Both the position numbers and the translations under genes were made by a program. A stretch of 5,157 nt of DNA from DATBAK01 sp036787815 (lineage in GTDB: Bacteria; Actinomycetota; Acidimicrobiia; IMCC26256; PALSA-610). The notes beneath the pieces were generated by a model, which ran no database searches, was not told the DNA's origin, and saw only the letters and a program-made list of their open reading frames with translations. The DNA lies in contig DAIQOP010000275.1 in NCBI GenBank assembly GCA_036787815.1, forward strand, positions 1 through 5,157, written 5' to 3'. Positions 1 to 4,761 of the stretch are shown piece by piece (position 1 is the first letter of the stretch; every line of letters starts with the position of its first letter).

Positions 1-1539
1 GGCATCGTCGACGAACTCGCCGTATCCGCCCAGCGCACGGGCCACCTCGTGGTACGGTCGCACGCCGAGCTCCGTCGCGACGGTGTGGCCGTGATTGCGC
101 ATCTGACCGTGGCGTGACATGCCCCACGACCCGTCGTTGCTCACGACGCAGACGATCGGGATGTCGTGGCGGGCTGCGGTGTCGAGCTCCATGGCATTCA
201 GTCCGAACGTCCCGTCGCCGCACAGCAACACCACGGGGCGGGCCGGATCGGCGAGCTTCGCGGCGAGCGCGAACGGGATACCGACTCCGAGGCAGCCGAG
301 GTAGATGCCGGTCGAGAGGAAACGCCCATCACCGTACGCGGGGAACGCGATCATCGCCCACGTGAGGGAGTCGCCGCCGTCGGCCACGAGCACCGCATCG
401 GGCCCGGCGGCATCCACGAGCCCACGTACGAGCTGCAACGGATGAACGAGCTTGCCGTCGTGCCCGGTGGCGCGGGCCGCGAGCGCTTCCCTCGACGCCG
501 TGTCCGCGGCGCGTAGCCGCGATCCCCAGGCGCGGCGCGTGTCGTCCACACCTTCGTCCCACGAGTCGGCGAGTTGCTCGCAGAACACGCGAACGTCGGC
601 AACGGCATTCACATCGCCCGCTCGGTTGTGAACGGTCTCGGCCGCGTCGAGGTCGACGCGTACGACGCGCGAACGCCCGAAGAGGGCGCCGTTCATCAAC
701 GGGAAGCCGAGCCGAACGCCGAGGCAGAGCACGAGGTCGGCATCCAGCGCTTCGACGAACGCACCGCCGATCGGAGACGGAGGGCCGAACGACCACTCGT
801 GCGCGTCGGGCAGCACACCTCGCCCGGCGCTGATCGAGAAGATCGGGAGCCCGACGCTCGACGCGAGCAGCGCGAGCGCCTCCCCCGCACCCGCCCAGTG
901 CGCGCCGCTGCCGACGAGCGCGATCGGACGCTCCGCGGCCCGAAGCTCGCCGACGATCTGCGCGAGCACCTCGGGAGCGGCGCCGGGCGCCGAGACGGGT
1001 GTGACGCACGGCAACGGGTCGGGCACCTCGACCGTCTGCGTGAGCACGTCGACAGGCACATCGAGGTACACGGGGCCCGGTCGGCCGCTACGCGCCTGCG
1101 CGAGCGCCGCCGCGACGTACTCGCCGGCGCGAGTCGCGGTCGCGCACGAGCGGGCCCACTTCGTGATCGGCTCGACGATCCCGAGCTGATCGAGGTCCTG
1201 CAGCGGCCAGGTGTCGGCCTCGGCGAGCGGACGCGCACCGGCGAGGCACAGCATCGGACTGCCCGACATGTACGCGTTCGCGATCCCCGTCACCGCGTCC
1301 GACAGACCCGGCCCGGCAGTCACGACGCACACACCCGTCTCACCGGTCGCGAGGGCCCAACCTTCCGCCATATGCGCGGCAGCCTGCTCGTGACGCGTAT
1401 CAACGATACGGATTCCCTCCGCCTCGCATCCGAAGAGAATCGGGTCCACGTGGCCGCCCTGCAGACAGAACACGTGGCTGATGCCCGAGGCGCGCAGCGT
1501 CTTCGCCACCACCCGGCCGGCCGGAACCCGCTCACTCAT
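1..1539 (-). CDS. ThDP-dependent enzyme, acetolactate synthase / benzaldehyde lyase / 2-hydroxyacyl-CoA lyase group (3' end cut by window edge)
   Basis: The minus-strand frame is open from an ATG at 1539 to base 1, giving 513 residues. Relatives have about 550, so roughly 35-50 C-terminal residues lie outside. Three domains are visible. The N-terminal pyrimidine-binding domain (about 1-170) carries the catalytic Glu in DTRHEQAAAH (Glu51). A central domain spans about 185-325. The C-terminal diphosphate-binding domain has GDG at 441-443 and SNDGSWG at 467-473. The ThDP motif reads ND where most relatives have NN, a variant I recall from other members of this group. His30 in LQGGHVD and Gln114 in PLQDLDQ line up, from memory, with active-site His29 and Gln113 of Pseudomonas benzaldehyde lyase. 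Classical acetolactate synthase lacks that His. Such enzymes make or cleave C-C bonds next to a carbonyl; the substrate here cannot be read from sequence. The start is supported by GGAGG seven bases upstream. The enzyme is probably cytosolic. No acetolactate synthase small subunit is seen nearby, so a role in branched-chain amino acid synthesis is not indicated. Confidence 0.95.
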   Translation of the reverse strand, partial: MSERVPAGRVVAKTLRASGISHVFCLQGGHVDPILFGCEAEGIRIVDTRHEQAAAHMAEGWALATGETGVCVVTAGPGLSDAVTGIANAYMSGSPMLCLAGARPLAEADTWPLQDLDQLGIVEPITKWARSCATATRAGEYVAAALAQARSGRPGPVYLDVPVDVLTQTVEVPDPLPCVTPVSAPGAAPEVLAQIVGELRAAERPIALVGSGAHWAGAGEALALLASSVGLPIFSISAGRGVLPDAHEWSFGPPSPIGGAFVEALDADLVLCLGVRLGFPLMNGALFGRSRVVRVDLDAAETVHNRAGDVNAVADVRVFCEQLADSWDEGVDDTRRAWGSRLRAADTASREALAARATGHDGKLVHPLQLVRGLVDAAGPDAVLVADGGDSLTWAMIAFPAYGDGRFLSTGIYLGCLGVGIPFALAAKLADPARPVVLLCGDGTFGLNAMELDTAARHDIPIVCVVSNDGSWGMSRHGQMRNHGHTVATELGVRPYHEVARALGGYGEFVDDA

Positions 1540-1546
1540 AACGCCC

Positions 1547-1551
1547 CCTCC
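1547..1551 (-). promoter_or_regulatory. Ribosome binding site of the ThDP enzyme
   Basis: On the minus strand GGAGG lies here, followed by seven bases (GGGCGTT) and the ATG at 1539. This fixes the start of the ThDP enzyme. No competing upstream start is needed. Confidence 0.8.
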
Positions 1552-1677
1552 GGTTTCGTCGTGCCCCAAAGCGTCGTGCAGTGGGCGACTCGCCGGACAG
1601 AGGCGGAAGGCCTTCTTTTCCGACCCGCCGTGGGGTCGTTCGTCGCCGCGGCGCTCGTGACGTGCCAGAGTGGTCCG
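1552..1677. other. Divergent intergenic region between ThDP enzyme and methyltransferase
   Basis: This spacer must hold the promoters of both divergent genes, but I see no convincing -35/-10 pair on either strand. It contains a perfect 10-base palindrome, GAAGGCCTTC (1606-1615), and a 6-base inverted repeat CGACCC/GGGTCG around a six-base loop (1621-1638). Either could be an operator or chance. If the methyltransferase started at the in-frame GTG codons at 1630 or 1657, part of this stretch would be coding. Confidence 0.4.
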
Positions 1678-2469
1678 GTGGCGGACCTTGTTGGCGAAAG
1701 CTACGACGCGATCTACACCGCGTGGCCTTCCAGCCCAAACCTGCACGCGATCTGGATGCATCACGCCGTCGACGGGCCGTATCCGGCAGGCTTCGAGCAC
1801 ATCAGCTTCTCGACAGGCGAAGAGCTCGGGCAAATCGCCAACGCGCTTCACCTCCACCCCGGCGAACGGCTGATCGACCTGGCCTGCGGCGCGGGGGGAC
1901 CCGGCCTATGGACGGCACGCGAAGCTCGAGCGGTACTCGTCGGCGTCGACCTGTCTCGGATCGGGCTCCGACTCGCCGCGCGGCGTGCCATCGACCGGGC
2001 GATCTCTCGCACGAGCTTCATCGTCGCCCACGCGGCCGCGCTCGGGTTGGCCGACGGTTGCGCGGCCGGGGTCATGAGCATCGACGCGTTGCAATACGTG
2101 CCGGACAAGCGCGTGGCACTTGGCGAGGTCGCTCGACTGCTCTCGCCGGGTGGCCGCCTGGTATTCACGGCGTTCGAGCTCAATCCCGATCGAGTCGCCG
2201 ACCTGCCCGTGTTGGGCGTCGATCCCATTTCCGACTACCGCGCGTTGTTGAGGGAAGTCGGGTTCCGCGTCGACTCGTACGACGAGACGCCCGGTTGGAG
2301 GGATCGCGTCGACCGCACCTACTCCGCGCTGCTCGCGGCCCGCGACGCCCTGGCCCCCGAGATGGGTGAACAAGCGCTCGGTGCGCTGCTCATGGAGGTC
2401 ACGCTCACCCTCGAGGTCGGTCCCTACCAGCGCCGCATCCTTGCTGTCGCCGTCAAGCAAGAACCCTGA
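1678..2469 (+). CDS. Class I SAM-dependent methyltransferase (Methyltransf_11-like)
   Basis: The protein has 263 residues. A Rossmann-type SAM-binding core follows a roughly 60-residue N-terminal helical segment. Motif I is LIDLACGAGGPG at 65-76. An acidic residue at the end of strand 2 (Asp91, in VGVDLS) should bind the SAM ribose. The motif around 130-139 (VMSIDALQYV) and the LLSPGGRLVFT segment at 152-162 are typical of small-molecule methyltransferases of the sarcosine/dimethylglycine and antibiotic O-methyltransferase type. The aromatic-rich N-terminal part (SYDAIYTAW at 8-16) probably forms the substrate lid. The substrate is unknown. I chose the GTG at 1678 because recognisable sequence begins right after it. 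In-frame GTG codons at 1630 and 1657 are alternatives, and the ribosome binding site is weak at all three. The same frame stays open far upstream to 574, but that stretch is antisense to the ThDP enzyme and is not real coding. The gene ends 11 bases from convergent mobB. Confidence 0.92.
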   Translation: MADLVGESYDAIYTAWPSSPNLHAIWMHHAVDGPYPAGFEHISFSTGEELGQIANALHLHPGERLIDLACGAGGPGLWTAREARAVLVGVDLSRIGLRLAARRAIDRAISRTSFIVAHAAALGLADGCAAGVMSIDALQYVPDKRVALGEVARLLSPGGRLVFTAFELNPDRVADLPVLGVDPISDYRALLREVGFRVDSYDETPGWRDRVDRTYSALLAARDALAPEMGEQALGALLMEVTLTLEVGPYQRRILAVAVKQEP

Positions 2470-2480
2470 ATGCGGCGGAC

Positions 2481-2957
2481 TCAGGCGTAGGGCGCGCCGC
2501 GCATCAGGGCGACGATGGCATCAACCGCGTCCGCGAGATCGCCGGCGTGGGGCGCACCGCGCTCGACGCGCACGCGTGCGATCACGTCGCCGGTGACGTC
2601 GCGCTCGGGAGTGGCCTTGCTCGTCACGACGATCTTCGGCCACGGCGACGCGTGGTACCCCTCGACGAGCACGACGTCGCAGCCGAGCGTGACGAGGTGC
2701 TCGAGCATCGGTGCGGGATCGTCCGGGGCCGCGCGCGTCACATAGACGCGCCCGTTGCCCACGACCGCGACTGCCGACGCGCCGGCAGTCGCGAGGCGCG
2801 CCGAGTCGCTGCCGGGACGGTCGAGCTCGAATCCGTGAGGCGCGTGCTTGAGGTAGCCCGTGCGCACCCCCCTTGGTGCGAGCGCCCCGACGAGCTCTTC
2901 GGCGACGCGCGTCTTGCCGACGCCGCTCGGCCCCGCGATCCCCACGATCGTGCCCAC
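2481..2957 (-). CDS. mobB: MobB-like molybdopterin-guanine dinucleotide biosynthesis adapter GTPase
   Basis: The protein has 158 residues, close to the usual size for stand-alone MobB (roughly 160-175). A P-loop, GPSGVGKT, sits at 9-16 right after the first strand (TIVGIA). Next comes the MobB signature around 37-60, KHAPHGFELDRPGSDSAR followed by LATAGA; the usual form is KHxxHxFDxDxPGKDSxxxxxAGA. The VEGYH motif at 98-102 precedes WPKIVV. MobB binds GTP and assists MobA in attaching GMP to molybdopterin for enzymes such as formate dehydrogenase and nitrate reductase. It is cytosolic. I chose the GTG at 2957 because GGGAGG ends four bases upstream, family members start a few residues before the P-loop, and a candidate promoter lies just upstream. 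An in-frame ATG at 3026 would add 23 residues of unfamiliar sequence. No mobA, moe or molybdoenzyme gene is visible in the window. The gene converges on the methyltransferase. Confidence 0.9.
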   Translation of the reverse strand: MGTIVGIAGPSGVGKTRVAEELVGALAPRGVRTGYLKHAPHGFELDRPGSDSARLATAGASAVAVVGNGRVYVTRAAPDDPAPMLEHLVTLGCDVVLVEGYHASPWPKIVVTSKATPERDVTGDVIARVRVERGAPHAGDLADAVDAIVALMRGAPYA

Positions 2958-2961
2958 CGTG

Positions 2962-2967
2962 CCTCCC
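2962..2967 (-). promoter_or_regulatory. Ribosome binding site supporting the GTG start of mobB
   Basis: The minus strand reads GGGAGG here, then CACG, then GTG. The four-base spacer is short but workable. It argues for the start at 2957 rather than the ATG at 3026, which has no clear purine-rich site. Confidence 0.5.
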
Positions 2968-3001
2968 GGTCGAATTGTGAAGCCGACGCCCGCGTACGGC
3001 G

Positions 3002-3029
3002 AAAATAGCCCTTCCGAAGCTCTCATCAA
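3002..3029 (-). promoter_or_regulatory. Candidate sigma-70-type promoter for mobB
   Basis: On the minus strand, TTGATG (3029-3024; 4 of 6 to TTGACA) and TATTTT (3007-3002; 4 of 6 to TATAAT) are separated by 16 bases. Transcription would begin near 2995, leaving a leader of about 38 bases before the GTG at 2957. TATTTT stands out as AT-rich in a GC-rich setting. The match is modest and unproven. Confidence 0.3.
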
Positions 3030-3150
3030 CGGTGCCAACGTCAATGAACATCGCCGCGGTGTGCGGGTTGACGATCGCGCGACCGCAACGCGTGGCTGCA
3101 AGATTGCATCGCTAGGGTCGGATGGCCCTGATGGTCTGGCGCGCCGACCT

Positions 3151-3179
3151 TTGAGAATCCCGATGAGCACGTCTAGATT
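3151..3179 (+). promoter_or_regulatory. Candidate sigma-70-type promoter for the small-protein cluster
   Basis: TTGAGA (3151-3156; 5 of 6 to TTGACA) and TAGATT (3174-3179; 4 of 6 to TATAAT) are spaced by exactly 17 bases. Transcription would start near 3186, about 54 bases before the GTG of the 61-residue protein. It would probably serve the whole plus-strand cluster through 3975. Confidence 0.4.
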
Positions 3180-3225
3180 CCGAAGTGCTCGTCGGAGGTG
3201 CGGTCGTCATCGGCCGCGGATCGCC

Positions 3226-3230
3226 GGAGG
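3226..3230 (+). promoter_or_regulatory. Ribosome binding site of the 61-residue protein
   Basis: GGAGG is followed by nine bases and the GTG at 3240. This is a main reason to treat such a short open frame as a gene. Confidence 0.65.
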
Positions 3231-3239
3231 TGAGGCGCG

Positions 3240-3425
3240 GTGGCCGAGGAGGCGCTCATCGAGGTGACGCTCGTGGTCGACGGGCAGCCGGTGCCTGTGA
3301 CCGACTTCGTCGCGAGGTTCCTGAGCGGCACCGTCGACGGGATGATCTCGGTGCTCAAGGGCGTCCCCGATCGGCCAGGCACAATCGAGCTCGTCGTTCG
3401 TCGTCGTGAGCGGCTCGCGCCGTGA
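3240..3425 (+). CDS. Small conserved-looking protein of unknown function, 61 residues
   Basis: This is a 61-residue acidic/basic mixed protein with no Cys, signal peptide or membrane segment. The order is a strand-like segment (IEVTLVVDG, 7-15), PVPVTDFV, a helix-like stretch (ARFLSGTVDGMISVLKGV, about 25-42), and a closing strand with an Arg-rich tail (GTIELVVRRRERLAP). This beta-helix-beta layout, with VDG...P...FV...GM...LKGV, resembles short uncharacterised proteins I recall from archaea and some bacteria. That resemblance is from memory and no function is known to me. The start is supported by GGAGG nine bases upstream and a candidate promoter at 3151-3179. It leads the plus-strand cluster and is divergent from mobB. 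The other frames here give Arg-rich low-complexity products typical of shadows, while this one has a normal composition. Confidence 0.72.
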   Translation: MAEEALIEVTLVVDGQPVPVTDFVARFLSGTVDGMISVLKGVPDRPGTIELVVRRRERLAP

Positions 3426-3479
3426 CAAGCCCGTCGGTTCGGACCGAGGCGCGCACGGGAGCGCTGGAAGAGGACGGCC

Positions 3480-3524
3480 ATGACGACGACACCACCTCGG
3501 ATCTGGGAGCACAGGAATGACTGA
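3480..3524 (+). CDS. Possible 14-residue mini-ORF overlapping the next gene start
   Basis: An ATG at 3480 preceded by GAGGA with a five-base spacer opens a 14-codon frame, MTTTPPRIWEHRND, ending in TGA at 3522-3524. Its end overlaps the ATG of the next gene (3517) in another frame. It may act as a leader that couples translation, or simply be a chance ATG behind a purine-rich stretch. The peptide resembles nothing I know. Confidence 0.25.
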   Translation: MTTTPPRIWEHRND

Positions 3525-3975
3525 CAAGTCCGTGTTCAGCCACGCCGAGTGGCACGCGCTCACCGACGCACCGCTGCTCGTGACTCTGGCGATCTTCGTC
3601 ACGGGCGAGCACGGTCCGATCTCGATGGTCAAGGAGGCGAGCGCGAGCGCTCGCGCGATCGCGCGACCCGGGGATCGGGGCTCAGCCGACGCGCTGATCG
3701 CCGAGATTGCGGCAGACGCCGAGAGCAAGGAAGCGCGTCACGACATGAAGGAACATCGGGGCTCGTCAATGGACGAAGCGCTGCAGCATTCGTTGGCCGA
3801 CCTGCAGCCGGCGGCCACGGCACTCGCGAAGCTGCCGCCCGACGAGGCTGCGCAGGTCGGCACCTGGCTCGTCGACATCGCCAAGGCGGTTGCAGGGGCG
3901 GCCAAGACCGTGAAGCCCGCCGAGCAAGCCGCGATCGACAAGATCGCGACGTTGTTTACCCCAACGGCAGCCTGA
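3517..3975 (+). CDS. Unrecognised helical protein, 152 residues
   Basis: The protein begins MTDKSVFSHAEW, followed by a hydrophobic stretch (APLLVTLAIFVTG, about 18-30) that looks like a buried helix rather than a membrane anchor. Then comes an Ala-rich helical middle and a C-terminal helical part around 115-148 (WLVDIAKAVAGAAKTV, then IDKIATLF). No catalytic motif, Cys or signal peptide is evident. The FxxxEW opening and the C-terminal WLxDIAxxVAxAA...IDxIA pattern resemble uncharacterised actinobacterial proteins I recall, with a faint TerB-like flavour at the end. This is a weak memory-based comparison. The start is supported by GGGAG seven bases upstream. It lies 91 bases after the 61-residue gene on the same strand and probably shares its transcript. 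It converges on the peroxiredoxin-like gene, with 101 bases between stop codons. Codons 43-50 contain two overlapping 16-base palindromes. Confidence 0.82.
   Translation: MTDKSVFSHAEWHALTDAPLLVTLAIFVTGEHGPISMVKEASASARAIARPGDRGSADALIAEIAADAESKEARHDMKEHRGSSMDEALQHSLADLQPAATALAKLPPDEAAQVGTWLVDIAKAVAGAAKTVKPAEQAAIDKIATLFTPTAA
3641..3666. repeat. Two overlapping 16-base perfect palindromes inside the 152-residue gene
   Basis: GCGCGAGCGCTCGCGC (3641-3656) and TCGCGCGATCGCGCGA (3651-3666) are both exact palindromes sharing six bases. The second contains GCGATCGC. They encode an Ala/Ser/Arg stretch, so codon bias alone could produce them. Confidence 0.6.
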
Positions 3976-3986
3976 CCAACCGAAGC

Positions 3987-4001
3987 GACCGTCCCCCGGT
4001 C
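3987..4001. terminator. Weak hairpin between convergent genes
   Basis: GACCG and CGGTC pair around the loop TCCCC, 12 bases after the stop of the 152-residue gene. The stem is only five base pairs and no T-run follows. It is in the right place for a transcription end, but support is thin. Confidence 0.2.
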
Positions 4002-4076
4002 CGAGCGCAGCGGCCTGGTCGACGGGCGCCTGTCGAAGTTGTGTGGCTCATACCGTTATGGCAGAGCGAGCACCGG

Positions 4077-4496
4077 TCAGGTCTCGCGCAGCGCAGCCAC
4101 GACCTCTTCGATTCGGGCATGGTCGGTGCTGTCGGCATCGAGGTGCTCGTAGCGAACCCGATCGCCCGCGCCGATCACGAAGGTTGCCCCAATCTGCCTC
4201 ACCCGCTTGCCGGCCCTGTGGACGTGGTGTGCACGTTTCGACGTTTCCCGGGTTGCCTTCCACGTGCGCGGATGCAGGAGCTGGAACCAGTTGAGCGTTC
4301 GCAGCGACGCCGCGTGCGCAGCCGCGGCGTCGTCGTCGACGAGGACGAGGAACGGGATCCGCTCGTCGCGGACGAACGCTTCTGCGTAGCGGCGATCACC
4401 CGTGCCGATCGCGACGACACCGGCGCCCAGACCGGTGATCTCGTCGTGGCGCTCGCGGGCCAGACGCCGCACCCTATGCGTGCCGAAGGAGGGCAC
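4077..4496 (-). CDS. Peroxiredoxin-like AhpC/TSA-family protein, N-terminus unclear, Cys pair not seen
   Basis: The body of a thioredoxin-fold protein of the AhpC-TSA_2 / peroxiredoxin-like type is clear. Helix 1 (RRLARERHDEI) leads to VVAIGTGDRRYAEAFV, then RIPFLVLVDDD (Asp before the conserved dipping loop). A variable segment with LLHPRTWKATRET follows, then IGATFVIGAGDRVRYEHLD, the typical strand pair, and a final helix to the TGA at 4077. Members normally carry Cys or Cys-x-x-Cys just before helix 1. Here the aligned stretch reads FGTHRVRRL, with Thr and Val where FGCxxC would be expected. The frame is open upstream to a TTG at 4730, but that part does not resemble the family, has poor codon bias and contains a hairpin. 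I give the GTG at 4496 as a tentative start; it has no ribosome binding site, and another GTG lies at 4472. The gene may be N-terminally truncated, a pseudogene, or a non-catalytic relative. Confidence 0.68.
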   Translation of the reverse strand: MPSFGTHRVRRLARERHDEITGLGAGVVAIGTGDRRYAEAFVRDERIPFLVLVDDDAAAAHAASLRTLNWFQLLHPRTWKATRETSKRAHHVHRAGKRVRQIGATFVIGAGDRVRYEHLDADSTDHARIEEVVAALRET

Positions 4497-4504
4497 GCCG
4501 GGTA

Positions 4505-4536
4505 ACGACTTGTCGTGCCGCGCAGAGACAAGTCGT
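4505..4536. repeat. Perfect 10-base inverted repeat, 12-base loop
   Basis: ACGACTTGTC (4505-4514) and GACAAGTCGT (4527-4536) are exact reverse complements around GTGCCGCGCAGA. It lies just upstream of the recognisable part of the peroxiredoxin-like protein on the minus strand. It may be an RNA hairpin in the 5' leader, an operator, or the scar of an inserted element. There is no T-run for a terminator on either strand. ACTTGTCG recurs at 4711-4718. Confidence 0.6.
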
Positions 4537-4546
4537 GGATCGCCGA

Positions 4547-4571
4547 GTGTCCCCGAACACGTGTCCCCGAA
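4547..4571. repeat. 11-base direct repeat with 14-base period
   Basis: GTGTCCCCGAA occurs at 4547-4557 and again at 4561-4571. The join contains the palindrome ACACGTGT (4557-4564). This could be a small tandem duplication or a paired protein-binding site. Confidence 0.5.
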
Positions 4572-4725
4572 TCTCGCGCCCGGGGTATCTCCGACCGCCG
4601 GGACCGTGACGTTCGCGATCGTTTCCGATCGAACATCGGAGGCACCCGCGTCGACGCCTCCGAGCCGATGAGAAGCTGCGAAGAGGCCGTCTTCGGTGAG
4701 GTCAAAGCGGACTTGTCGCGGTCGT

Positions 4726-4761
4726 ATCAACCGCGGAGAACCGGGAAACGGTGCGGTTGAT
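4726..4761 (-). terminator. Stem-loop directly after the stop of the Ig-like protein gene
   Basis: ATCAACCGC (4726-4734) pairs perfectly with GCGGTTGAT (4753-4761). Inside, ACCG (4740-4743) pairs with CGGT (4749-4752) around the loop GGAAA, leaving a five-base bulge GGAGA on one side. The stem starts at the base next to the TAG at 4762-4764, the expected place for a minus-strand transcription end. No T-run follows, so this would be a U-less terminator or a 3'-end-protecting hairpin. Confidence 0.5.

Larger units (their letters stand above)
4497..4725. other. Stretch without a convincing gene; hairpin and short repeats
   Basis: The minus frame of the peroxiredoxin-like gene stays open across this stretch. 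Its codons here include AGA, TGT, TTA, CTT, TCT and ACA, unlike the bias elsewhere, and the peptide is not protein-like. No plus-strand frame looks better. It contains the 10-base inverted repeat at 4505-4536 and an 11-base direct repeat at 4547-4571. It could be the decayed 5' part of the peroxiredoxin-like gene or an intergenic control region. Confidence 0.45.

Noticed and set aside
1606..1638. Palindrome GAAGGCCTTC and CGACCC/GGGTCG repeat as an operator pair
   Set aside because: Both are short and expected by chance in GC-rich DNA. No promoter or adjacent regulator gene ties them to control of the divergent genes.
574..1677. Long plus-strand open frame (about 370 codons) continuing into the methyltransferase
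   Set aside because: It is antisense to the ThDP enzyme, which has clear motifs. The product is Arg-rich and low in hydrophobic residues. The frame is open only because of GC bias. The methyltransferase proper begins at 1678.
2521..3051. Arg-rich frames on both strands across mobB
   Set aside because: They are shadows of mobB, whose P-loop and signature motif decide the frame.
3549..4505. 318-codon plus-strand open frame spanning two genes
   Set aside because: It overlaps the 152-residue gene in another frame and lies antisense to the peroxiredoxin-like gene. Its Arg/Gly/Ala-rich product has no domain pattern.
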